Shown here: in pieces, positions 29,330-38,773 of the stretch
Layout of the letters: each line of letters begins with the position of its first letter
Numbering within the stretch: position 1 is the stretch's first letter
From: Prostheceraeus crozeri
Lineage: Eukaryota; Platyhelminthes; Polycladida; Euryleptidae
Assembly (NCBI GenBank): GCA_907163375.1
Contig: CAJQUW010003607.1
Span: 248,001 to 312,000 of the forward strand
Reading direction: 5' to 3'
DNA length: 64,000 nucleotides
Notes under the pieces: model-generated
Databases searched by the model: none
Told to the model about the DNA's origin: nothing
What the model saw: the letters and a program-made list of their open reading frames with translations, nothing else
Made by a program: the position numbers and the translations under genes

Positions 29330-30031
29330 ATGGACAAACCAAATTTAAAAAAATTATATTCGTCCGCATCATCCTGTTCTTCTTATTCGACGAGATCAAC
29401 GGGATTTGAAAATAAATGTTTTGATAATAATAATAATAATAATAATCCATGTATAGATGTTAATATCTTATTTCAATTACAAGCCGAAATATTTAGAGAA
29501 CAAACAAAAGGTTTACCTTCTATAGAAACTAACTATTGTTTATTTCCGGGTGATCCATTTATTAAATTTATGGATATAGTAAGTAAATATAATGATGTAG
29601 CTTATGTAGAATTAAATAAAGAAAATATGGTTATAATAGGTCATAATAACGTTTATGGTTTTATTAGAGCAGTGTTACCAATTAGTAATACTGAATGGAT
29701 AAAAAATAAAATTATTAATTATATCAATATTAAAGAATTAGTTAAAAAATTAAAATCTTTTTCGAAAGAAAAAATTAGATTATTTGTTGACGATCAAAAT
29801 CAATATAACATTCACATAGAGAGTAAAAAACATAATGAAGAATTATTATGTCAAGTATATTATAGAGATACAATTTATAAACAAGAAACATTAGAAATGC
29901 CGCAAAGATATGATGATGATACATATATAGGATTGTATTCCAATTTAAATATTAATTTATTAAAATCTTACATAAATAGTTTAGCTCAACAAGAAAAAAA
30001 TTTATATGTGGACAACACCTTATACTATTAA
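29330..30031 (+). CDS. Unknown protein, intact; weak resemblance to a sliding-clamp domain
   Basis: 233 residues. The ATG follows AATAAAAATAAAAAA directly. The N-terminus is Ser-rich and holds a poly-Asn run from an AAT microsatellite (29422-29446). The segment VAYVELNKENMVIIGHNN, followed by a helix and LVKKLKSFSKEKIRLFVDD, recalls the strand-helix order of a PCNA domain. This is only a pattern impression. It is the start of a plus-strand pair in an otherwise minus-strand region. Confidence 0.45.
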   Translation: MDKPNLKKLYSSASSCSSYSTRSTGFENKCFDNNNNNNNPCIDVNILFQLQAEIFREQTKGLPSIETNYCLFPGDPFIKFMDIVSKYNDVAYVELNKENMVIIGHNNVYGFIRAVLPISNTEWIKNKIINYINIKELVKKLKSFSKEKIRLFVDDQNQYNIHIESKKHNEELLCQVYYRDTIYKQETLEMPQRYDDDTYIGLYSNLNINLLKSYINSLAQQEKNLYVDNTLYY

Positions 30032-30683
30032 CAATGTCCATAATCATAATCATGATAAACGAACTGAAGGTTCTAGGGCTTTGCCCGATCTTAAAGAATC
30101 TTATGATAATAATGATGATAATAATATAGATGATGATTCTGAAACATCTGAAAATGGTGTAAATGGTAAAAAAGATTATAAAAATATTAGTAATTATAAA
30201 AATTTATCTAAATTTCATTTTCTTACAATTGAAAATAATAATGATGGTATAGTTGAAGATGCTGTTAGACAACTATGTGTCGGGTCTACAAAATTTAAAT
30301 TAGGATTTACATCTAATCAATTTAAAATTTTATCATCTTTAATAAAAACTAAAAGTGATTCAGATTATGGTGGTGTTATTAAATTTTCCAAAAGAGATCA
30401 AAGACCAATATTTTTCTCTATTATATTATTATCAGATAAAAGATGTAATTTAGAGTTAGATATTCCAATAAGAGAATGGTATCCTATCAGGGAATGGCAT
30501 CCTATACCAAAAAGTGTAATTTATGATGTTGAAGAATCAATTTATGATGATGATGAAGAATCAATTGATGATGATGATGAAGAATCAATAGTTAGTGAAA
30601 ATAAATTTAAATTATCTTTTGATAAAACATTATATGATGAAGTTTTTAGATGTAATAAGTTTTTAGATGTAATATGTTTTTAG
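30006..30683 (+). CDS. Unknown protein overlapping the previous ORF in another frame
   Basis: 225-codon frame. Its start region holds a hairpin pair (30061-30086) and an Asp/Asn-rich stretch. The middle has a strand-helix pattern (FKLGFTSNQFKILSSLI). The end contains acidic repeats (DDDEESI). Because it overlaps 29330-30031 by 26 bases and the hairpin sits at the junction, it could be the second half of one gene shifted out of frame by that insertion, or a separate gene. Confidence 0.4.
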   Translation: MWTTPYTINNVHNHNHDKRTEGSRALPDLKESYDNNDDNNIDDDSETSENGVNGKKDYKNISNYKNLSKFHFLTIENNNDGIVEDAVRQLCVGSTKFKLGFTSNQFKILSSLIKTKSDSDYGGVIKFSKRDQRPIFFSIILLSDKRCNLELDIPIREWYPIREWHPIPKSVIYDVEESIYDDDEESIDDDDEESIVSENKFKLSFDKTLYDEVFRCNKFLDVICF

Positions 30684-30783
30684 ATGTAATAAGTTTTTAG
30701 ATGTAATAAATTTTTTAGATGTAATAAATTTTTTAGATGTTATAAATTTTTTAGATGTTATAAAATTTTTAGATGTAATATAA
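30645..30783. repeat. Tandem repeat of a 17-18 bp TTTTTAGATGTAATAAA unit
   Basis: About eight copies between the convergent ends of the unknown gene pair and the polymerase gene. The first copies form the C-terminus of the 30006 ORF. Confidence 0.85.
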
Positions 30784-32180
30784 AAATTATTATTCCCACG
30801 TGTCATCATCATCACTTAAATTACTCTCACAGATGATTGTTTGAAATATTTCAGCTTGAATATCTTCTCCGTTATAAGGTAACATAATTTCATTTTCATC
30901 AAGTGCTTGACGTTTAAGAATATTTATTTGACCAGAAAATTTTTTTTCTTCAGTATTATTATTTTTATCAGGAATACTAATTCCAGTTTCTAAAGATCTT
31001 TTCCATGGTTTATTAACTGTAGTCGATAATGTTTTCCCCGAATATAATTGTATAAAATCTTCTACTTTTACTTTATCTTGTAAATATCCTTTGAATGTTT
31101 TCTTTTCACTAAGTCTCCCTTGTTCATCTACAGTAATACAATATTTTATCTTAGGAGCAATAAACATTGCAAAAATAATTCCACCATTTCCATAATCATT
31201 TTTTCCTTGACACAATTCCCCACCAACATATCCAGCAGCATCTAATTTATTGAAGAGCTCATTAGAAATGTATATTGAATCAGTATCTGTATAATGAATG
31301 TATTTTTCTTTGAAACCATTAATTTCTAAAATAAAGTTATTCATGATTCTTCTAGAGTGAGAAAGAATAAAAGAACCTAAGTGTGATGGCATGAATGACG
31401 TCTTCCCATCTTTTACAATATTAGTTTTGAGAAATTCATCATCTTCCATTTCTACTTTCGCTAAATATTGTTCATCATTTAATTTTTCATAATCTTTTAC
31501 TTCTTGAGTGAAATTTTTTCTCAATGTATTCTCATTCCATAAATGATATTTAGTGGTTATATCTTTTTGCACAGTTTTGCCATATGGCGAATTCATCAAT
31601 AATTTAATTAACTCATCACCTACAGTATTTCCTTCTGTTTTATATCTTTTTCTCAAATTAAAAAGTTTTTCAATATAATTTCGAAATGGTGAAACTTGAT
31701 AATTTTTTTCATAAATTATACCATCAGTAATATGTAAGATTTTTCCCCCACATCTAACAATTTCTTGTATGTCTATAGAAGTTAATACATCATAACATAT
31801 TCCATTTCTAAACCTGATTACTTTTACATGAGAATTATTATTTTGATTTTTAACTTTATCTTTTATAGGAACTGGTTGGAAAAACATATCATTCGGATAT
31901 TGAAACACAACAGAGAATATTCCAGTTTTAGGTCTAAATGTTTGTGTATTAAATTTATATACTATTTCCCGCTCTTCTTCTTGACGAAATTTTCTAGCTG
32001 ATTCAGCTTTAGGGTATTCTGAATTTTCATCATACATAGCTGATGGATATAAAGATGTTGCATCAAAAGCCATTAGAAATTCATTTTTTTGTTCAAGTAG
32101 TTGATTTGAAATTTTCTTACAAATTTCAGTTTTATCTCCTAAATCTCGATACTGTTTCATTAAATCTATTAAATTACTTC

Positions 32181-32243
32181 CAGGGGACAAAGCCCCACCA
32201 GCGTAGCGACCAAGGGACAAAGTCCCCCCAGCGCAGCGACCAG
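32181..32243. repeat. Tandem GC hairpin inserted in frame in PolB
   Basis: Two versions of a 31-base unit (GGGGACAAAGCCCC... and GGGACAAAGTCCC... each followed by CCAGCG(T/C)AGCGACCA). It adds Gly/Arg/Leu-rich residues between conserved polymerase segments without breaking the frame. Confidence 0.85.
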
Positions 32244-32955
32244 GTAAATACTGTTTTAATATTGGTAACAAGATGTTACAAAATGGCGATATGAATTTTC
32301 TTATATTTGCTGAAACTCTTCCACCTTTAACAGATTTTCTAATATAATTTCTAGCCCATAAATCTATATGAGAATGAATATTTATATTGTCATTTTGTAC
32401 GCTTTTCATCCAACCGTTAAATGTTAAAGCAGAGGATGTTAAATTAGTAGTTATATCTTCACCAACTAAATCTCGCATAACATTATTATATTTGTAGATA
32501 CAAAAAGCTAAAGAAAGAATATCGTTAACTAAATATGGTCTCCATTCATTTTCTTTTTCTTTATAATTTTCATGTGTTATGTCTCCAATTTCATAATTTA
32601 ATTTACACACATTCGTAGGAATTTTAAAATTCTCACACCATTTAGAAAGATTTGTTTTTACATGTTGATAACTACATTTCATTATAATAGTTTGAAGTGC
32701 TAATTTACCTGAAAGTGAATCTTTTTTCATATTGTTTTTAAATCTAAAAGATTTTTGAATGTATCTACTAACGCATTCAGTTGTATAAGGATTTTGTAAT
32801 GAAGCAGTCAATATTCCTCTTGAAGTTTTAAGAGGCGGTTTAGATAATTTGAAATTAGCTTTTATCGGAAAATAGGAATCAAAACCTGATGAATTGTGAG
32901 CTATTAAAGTTACTCCAGAATAATTAAATTTTCCAAGAGTTTTAAAAAATTGATG

Positions 32956-32990
32956 GATCGGACATACGTCCTCTGGTTTCCCCCGATCGA
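32956..32990. repeat. GC hairpin at a PolB frame break
   Basis: GATCGGAC-ATAC-GTCC, followed by TCTGGTTTCCCCCGATC, in an AT-rich coding region. The polymerase reading changes frame across exactly this segment, as if the insertion (length not a multiple of three) caused the break. Confidence 0.75.
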
Positions 32991-34373
32991 ACATTCATCA
33001 TCCTCAGTTCTCGTAAATATTTTCACACAATTTTGAAGTTTATTAAATTCTAATTCAGTTAAATTATTATACTCATTAATCTGTTTTTTAAGTTTTTTAA
33101 TTTCATCTTCATCTTTTGATCGTTTAATTTTAATCATAGCACTTAACAAACGTGTTTCTAATTCTTTCAATCTTTGTTTCGGTAAACAACATATAAATTT
33201 ATTAAAATTAATAGCTCCTACAGCGTAAGGAATAGGATGAGCTGTTGAACAGTTAGGATCGGGAAAAGTTTCGAGATCCCAAATATATGTTGAACTATAG
33301 TCAATTTTTTTCTTTGTTATGATTTTATATGGACGCGTTGTTAGATTTTCATCAGTAACTGTTTTATATATGGGTTTGAAATTATTTTCAATTTCTCTAA
33401 TAGCTTTTAATTTATGAAATTTATCAATTAAACAATAGTGACCAATTGTTGAACCCGCGTGAAAATAATTGTAATAAACATAATTATGAAACGTTTCAAT
33501 TCCTCTAGGATTTAAATGACGATTGGCAGGACTATAATATTGAACACATTCTCCAAAATATTTATTGAATTGAGAAAATTTGCAGTTTGACATTACTCCT
33601 GTTCTAGATGCAGCTTTCTCTTTATATAAAAAATCATTAAACATCTCGAACATAATTTTAGCTTGTTCTTGATTGAAACCACGTAAGGCGTTGTAACATT
33701 TTATAAAGCAGAAATCTTCAGAAGGAATGTAGCAATATTGTCCGATGTATTCTTTGATTCTATATTTCATGTTAATACCAGCACCTCTATGTGATCTTTG
33801 TACTAGCTTCATTCCAAAATCTTCGTATTTGATACTACCTGTAAAAATCCATTCGTTAGCATCGGATTTCTCATCCAGATTCGAAAACCATGTTTCAAAT
33901 GATTTTTTAATATAGAAGGTTACGTAAAAATTTTGAATTATATTTTCCTGATCTTTAACAACTTTTCCAAGTAAATTAATAATTTTACCATTTGCTAAAA
34001 GTTTCCGCATATCATTTACTACATTAATAAAAGATACATTTTCATATTTAATTTCATTTGGATTAAATAAATTACATAAATCATCACCAAGCTCATCTTT
34101 AATTCTATCATCAAAAAAGATATCAGTAATAGGAGTTTCTAATATTTCTTTTGTTCCACTTTTCTGTTTTTTAATATTACGTCTAATACTACGCCTACTA
34201 CGTTTCTGTTTTTTAATACGTTTACTACGTTTACTATGTTAATTTGCGCATCAAACTCAGCAGTTTGTTTCTTGATTAATTCATCAATCCTAGACGTTTG
34301 TCCGAGAGACATTTCACGATTCATATTTTTTAAAACAAAAAATGAATTTTTACATAGAACCTCGGTTCCGTTT

Positions 34374-34679
34374 TTACATATACACAGGAATATGTAATTG
34401 ATGTAATGTTTCTAATTCATGTTTTGTTAAATGTTCTTTCTTAACCAACCACCACAAATTATTATACGCCAAAAATACTCGGAAACTTCTTAAACAAAGT
34501 GGAAAGTCTTTTGTTTTAACACACGGTTTAATACCATGTTTTGTTTTATAATCTGTAACGAGCGCTACGTATTTATGATGATAATAAAATCTAACTTCTT
34601 TCTTCGAATTTACAGGATTTGTCGGATGACGATAATCTTTTAAAACTGGTACATGCTCTATCTTGTAAGCATTCAACAT
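34374..34679 (-). CDS. Small conserved-looking protein of unknown function
   Basis: About 101 residues from the ATG at 34679, which follows a TTAATAAAAATAAAAA run. The frame extends upstream to 34745 through a hairpin remnant (34725-34750) that I do not count as coding. Basic and aromatic-rich (FYYHHKYVALV, AYNNLWWLVKK). It lies between PolB and the ATPase gene. Family not recognised. Confidence 0.5.
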   Translation of the reverse strand: MLNAYKIEHVPVLKDYRHPTNPVNSKKEVRFYYHHKYVALVTDYKTKHGIKPCVKTKDFPLCLRSFRVFLAYNNLWWLVKKEHLTKHELETLHQLHIPVYM

Positions 34680-34771
34680 ATTTTTTTTATTTTTATTAAC
34701 AAAAAATTTATAAGAAAAAATTATTCGGTCACTCCGTTCGATCACTCCGCGAAAATATTTTCTATCGACTT

Positions 34772-35538
34772 TCAGTCAGAGAACAATTGTTCGATAACTC
34801 TATCATGAATTTTTTTATCAATATTAATTGTGATAAATCCATAATCTTTTGACCAAGCATTGTTACACGATTGTTTAAATTCATCTTTATTTCTTACACA
34901 TAAATCTCTTAACAAATCACTTAAGTTTCTTGCATTTATTTCAAATAGTATAAATATATTTGCATTCTTTCTAATAACACTTCCGTCTAATGAATACATA
35001 CTTTGTGTTAAATAAAAAACACTACAGTTATTATGTCTACCTCTTGTGAAATAAATTCTCTGAACTGACTGATTTCTATAATTAACACAATCATCAAAAA
35101 TTACACAATGTTTCATTGTTTTATCTAGTTTACTAGGATCTTGCATATTACCACTATCATCTATTAATTGTATCTTTATATGCTTATTTTTATTGGTTTC
35201 AACTAACTGATTATTTTTTGTTGCTTCTTCACACCACGAACTTATTTCTTCTTCATCTTCAGATTTTTCATATTCTTTGAATAATGAAGCAATTGCTGTT
35301 TTTTAAGATTATTTTCAAATCCATATTTTAAAAATTGATAGACGGGTTGTTCTGCTGTTGTTGTATAAATAATAAGATTGTTGTAATCCAAAAAATTTGG
35401 TGTCGTTAAAATTTTAAACAATAGATACGTTTTACCACAACCTGATCTTCCGCAAATAACTGACAAAACTTTATTAGATAAATTTGGATGATGATTAAAT
35501 TTAAGTTTTTTTTTATTAAATGGAGGTAGTTCACTCAT
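34772..35538 (-). pseudogene. A32/FtsK-like packaging ATPase of element B, one frameshift
   Basis: ATG at 35538 after TTTTTTATTAAAAA. Walker A is GRSGCGKT near residue 32. The frame shifts near 35290, after which an acidic segment (EKSEDEEE) leads to Walker B (CVIFDD) and a FYLTQS sensor-like motif, ending at 34772. The order and length fit the packaging ATPase of Polintons. It shares only general motifs with the ATPase of element A. Confidence 0.85.
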
Positions 35539-35630
35539 TTTTTAATAAAAAAGTTTTATTTTTATTTTTTTTATTTTTTGTTTCTAAAGAAGAAGAAGAA
35601 AATTAAACTTCTCTAGCTTCGCGTAGGAGT

Positions 35631-36419
35631 TTATACCTCCCGAACCAAAAGATCTATCATAATCTCTTCACCTCCAAAATTTATTTCTTGTCCTTTTTCA
35701 TCAGTGATTCTAATGTTAATGTTGTTAATAGTTTTTCTTGTAATAGGGAAATATATTAATGTTTGTGGAATTACATTTAATCTATAACCAATGGGTACAG
35801 TAAAAGCTGGAAAACTGAATATTATATTTGACAATTTACCATTTATATATCCTCCTTCAATAATGTCACAATGTACAACAATTGAATTTATTTCAGTTAT
35901 TTTTGGAATCTTCTCACCTAAATGATAACCTTGACTATAGGTTTGTTTATTAAATCCTAATAGCTTTGACAATGATCTATCATGATTAAAATCAACTTGA
36001 TGATTTTCGTCTAAAGTAAGAGAAAATTTATTAACTGCCGGTTCAACTGCAAAATGTAATTGTTTCTTATCTTTAAATGGTATACCTAAATTTCTCTTAA
36101 TTTCATTTGATATTGATTCAACTTCGTAAGAACCAGGAAGAAAAGTTAATATTTTCCATGTTTTGCCTTTATCAGTAGAATATCTAAATTGATCATTCAC
36201 ATCTTTTATAACATTTTGAATAGTGTTAAATGTAGAGAAACTAGTCAATGCAATTTGATAATTTTTATTTTGTTCCAAATGTAGAATGGGTTCTAAATTA
36301 CAAGTGTGTGATGAAGTAGTTGTTATAATTTTTAACGTCGTACTAAATTTTGATGAACCAAAAATCTCTGTCAAATTTTCTAAATGATTATTAATTTTGT
36401 CTAAATCTGCTGAACACAT
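35631..36419 (-). CDS. Penton (single jelly-roll minor capsid) protein of element B
   Basis: 262 residues, start ATG after AACTAAAAA. It matches the recurrent Polinton penton family: ALTSFSTFNTI near residue 55, PGSYEVESI, LSKLLGFN at about 155, then a beta-rich C-terminus with FSFPAFTVPIGY and EEIMIDLLV. Pentons close the capsid vertices. The frame is intact, one of few undamaged core genes here. A GC-containing segment lies just after the stop (35611-35645). Confidence 0.75.
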   Translation of the reverse strand: MCSADLDKINNHLENLTEIFGSSKFSTTLKIITTTSSHTCNLEPILHLEQNKNYQIALTSFSTFNTIQNVIKDVNDQFRYSTDKGKTWKILTFLPGSYEVESISNEIKRNLGIPFKDKKQLHFAVEPAVNKFSLTLDENHQVDFNHDRSLSKLLGFNKQTYSQGYHLGEKIPKITEINSIVVHCDIIEGGYINGKLSNIIFSFPAFTVPIGYRLNVIPQTLIYFPITRKTINNINIRITDEKGQEINFGGEEIMIDLLVREV

Positions 36420-36476
36420 TTTTTAGTTAAAATTTTGAATAAATATTTTTTTATGAAATATTTTTTTTATAAAAAA

Positions 36477-37306
36477 TTAAAAACAACAACATATTTCAGC
36501 TACACTTTTATAATCCTCTTCATTTAGAATCTTCTTTTCTAACAGTCTTTTCAATATAGCATGAATTTCATTGAAACTAGAATTATGTCCTTCTTTTATT
36601 GCAGATATTAAAATATTTAATCTATTTAGTAATTCTTGTGGATCATCTGGTAAGAATACAGTTGTTTCTGTTTTCTGTTTTTCAGATAAACCTTTTCCTA
36701 CTTTAACTCCCGTTGATAATAAATTTTCTAATTGTTTATAACGTCTAAGAGATTTTACTGCACCAACTCTATCTAACATAGCTTTATATTTTATGAGATC
36801 TTCTACAGCATAATTATTTAAATCTGCTCCTCTTAAAAGATCAACAAAATTTCTATCTAAATTAAAAGGAGATTTATCTGGTGAAAAAATTAAACCTCGA
36901 AAAGGTTGTGGAAATATTTCTTTTTGTCCGAGATAAAATCTAGGTATTGTTTTTCCATCTATAAATGAAATAGAATGTTCAAATTGCATAGATTTTGGTA
37001 ATTTCTTATTAATGTTTGATTCTAGTAATCCATAGTCATCTAATATAGTTTTGTGCTCTGGATCTGTTATATCAATTTGTTTATCATTATTTGTAAGTTC
37101 CTTTTCAAGAGTTTTAAATGGTTTCATAGTTTTTTCAAAATCAGTTTTTACTTGCTCGGTTTGCTGCATTTTTTCAAACATATCAGATTGAATACCAGCT
37201 TTTATCATTCTATGTTGAAGATGATTTTCTTTCATAATATTTCTTTGTTTTATTAACTCTTCTAATTGTTTTATTCTTTTAAAATTATCAGCTCTAATTT
37301 TATCCA
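36477..37306 (-). CDS. Conserved Polinton structural-type protein of unknown function
   Basis: About 276 residues from the ATG at 37306 (the frame extends to 37373). The N-terminal third is helical (RIKQLEELIKQRN). The centre has IPRFYLGQKEIFPQ and then FNLDRNFVDLLRG, and the C-terminus is helical and ends in a CCCF motif. It occupies the same kind of position as the 4934-5626 gene in element A and shares the 'DLI.Y' segment. A minor capsid or assembly role is inferred. Confidence 0.5.
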
Positions 37307-37428
37307 TTTTTAAAATATAATATTTGAATTTTGTGGTAACATTGGAATACAGCAAAAACATTTTACTGAACAAATTATTTTTTTATTGCTTTGTTGTCTG
37401 ACATCTTTTCGTTTAAAGTTTTCTCGTT

Positions 37429-38145
37429 TTAAGTTTTGTTTAATAAAGTTTTGCTTAAATTTTCGCTTAAAGTTTTTAGCTCTTCTAAAAAAATTTTGTC
37501 ATTTTCTTCATTAGAAATTTTACCATCACTAGAAATTTTGCCATCCTGTTTATTCTTATCATCAACTTTTTCGGACTGTAATTGAAAGGTTTGATTTATT
37601 TCATTAGCTATTTGATCAAATTTTTCAATCTCATCTAACGTAATAACATTATCATCACATACTCTTTGAAAGTAGTAGTGTAATTTGTCATAAACTTCTT
37701 TAATATGTAAATGCTTAGTTTTTAATGATTTTCGTTTCTTAGTTATTAAAGATTTATCTAACATTGTAACAAGTGAAGTTGCAAAAACACCCGTACCTGT
37801 TAAAGCTGTAGCAACAACAGGAATTGTAAGAACGCCAGATGAAATGACAATTGTTAAAGCACCTAAACTTATTGTTAAGAATATGCCAATTCCTTGTGTT
37901 ACATTCTTAACTTAAGTCCATCTCTTTCTTAATTTTTTATAATGCTCTAATCTTAATAATAATTGAGATTCCTTATCTTTCATATAGCGTACTCTATCTT
38001 TGTGTTTTTCTTTGTTCATCTTTTCGATGTTTATCTTTTCAATGTCCATTAAAGTAGAACTACGTTCATATGATAACGAAGGATATATTCTTGCGGTTTC
38101 TTCCACTTTTGTTTCTTCCATTTTTAAAGGAATATTTTTAGTCAC
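37429..38145 (-). pseudogene. Terminal membrane protein gene, start inside the TIR, one in-frame TAA
   Basis: ATG at 38145 inside the right terminal repeat. After 77 codons of charged, helical sequence a TAA (37914-37912) occurs. The same frame goes on through a hydrophobic segment (SLGALTIVISSGVLTIPVV) and a further helical region (LHIKEVYDKLHYYF, DEIEKFDQIANE) to 37429. The layout (charged N-terminus, membrane segment, EF-like helical C-terminus) resembles a recurring Polinton membrane protein. Its first codons are repeated at the left end (22959). Confidence 0.5.
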
Positions 38146-38488
38146 ATGATATATTTTGAAAACCTGAAAGATGGATAAAATTCATGAATTTGAAATTCTT
38201 AACTTTTATGATTTTCGGTGTCCTGGAACGGTCATGATTTTAAGGGTGAAAATTGTAATTCTCAAATTTGAGATTACGTGATATTTTGAGACCGGCTAAA
38301 TTTTTAAAATTTTGATTTTTTTGAAAATTTGTCACTACCTAAATTTTCGCCCCTTCGGCCTTCGGCCACGTGAAATTTGAAGTCTACCTAAATTTTTGAA
38401 ATTTTGATTTTTTGAAAAACCCGCAAAAGTGTGACATCCGGCGCAAGCGAAGCGAAGCGTCGCGCCGGATGTCACACTATATAGTACT
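37900..38488 (-). repeat. Right terminal inverted repeat of element B
   Basis: Complement of the left end. Near the terminus, 38429-38444 and 38462-38477 form the same 16-bp-arm hairpin as on the left, with a shorter loop (17 against 32 nt). The terminus ATAGTACT is followed by the CACCAC duplication. Confidence 0.9.
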
Positions 38489-38735
38489 CACCACGCCAAT
38501 CTCGACAGCACATCACCGCGCGCTACGACGGCCGGCCAGAGGGGGGGGGACGTCAGCGAACCTTTCGGAAGCACTTGACCGGCACACCACGACACTCTGT
38601 CGTTCCATCCAGAGGGGGGGACGTCAGACTCAAAGCACCACGGCGGCCGACCACGACACTCTGCCGTTCCAGAGGGGGGGCGTCAGCGACGGCGGCCATC
38701 TTGCGCTATCCAGAAGTGGAGTTTTGCTTACTACT
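38489..38735 (-). repeat. Right terminal inverted repeat of element A, outer segment
   Basis: Complement of left positions 411-662, including the three poly-G/C tracts (here G7-G8). The terminus CTTACTACT is followed by the duplication ACTCCT at 38736-38741. Confidence 0.95.
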
Positions 38736-38741
38736 ACTCCT

Positions 38742-38773
38742 GCCTTGAAAGCCATATCTGATGCTAGGGATAA
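38742..38773 (+). pseudogene. LINE-A fragment 2
   Basis: A short continuation of the LINE-A frame (ALKAISDARD) between element A and the antisense LINE. GATAA at 38769-38773 is repeated at 40326-40330, marking the next insertion. Confidence 0.75.

Larger units (their letters stand above)
30790..34324 (-). pseudogene. Protein-primed family B DNA polymerase of element B, two frame changes
   Basis: Likely ATG at 34324. A basic stretch (KRSRRSIRRNIKK) is reached after a frame change near 34240, then the frame is open to about 32955. Exo I is YIWDLETFP, Exo II is IAHNSSGFD and Exo III is YLVNDILSL. Motif A is FDATSLYPS, motif B is LLMNSPYGKT and motif C is YTDTDS. The second frame change coincides with a GC hairpin at 32956-32990. 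A second, tandem hairpin (32181-32243) is translated in frame as a Gly-rich insert before motif A. It replicates the element by protein priming. Confidence 0.9.
22524..38488. mobile_element. Element B: second Polinton/Maverick-type element, nested in the TIR of element A
   Basis: 15,965 bp with ends AGTAGTATATAG / AGTACTATATAG, inverted repeats and a 6-bp duplication. It encodes an adenain-like protease, PLA2-integrase, double-jelly-roll capsid protein, penton, packaging ATPase, fibre-like protein and protein-primed PolB. It is much more AT-rich than element A, has no visible introns or TATA promoters, and belongs to a different capsid lineage. Several genes are broken, so it appears inactive. 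Confidence 0.95.
411..38735. mobile_element. Element A: Polinton/Maverick (adintovirus-like) virus-like element, interrupted by element B
   Basis: Its ends begin AGTAGTAAG on both strands, with an identical 6-bp duplication outside. Terminal inverted repeats are about 0.87 kb. Inside lie PolB, integrase with chromodomain, packaging ATPase, hexon-like capsid, adenain-like protease and penton-like genes, the standard adintovirus/Polinton set. Without element B (15,965 bp plus one 6-bp duplication) the length is 22,354 bp. Most genes carry in-frame stops, so this is a decayed germline copy, yet the terminal repeats are still very similar to each other. Confidence 0.95.
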
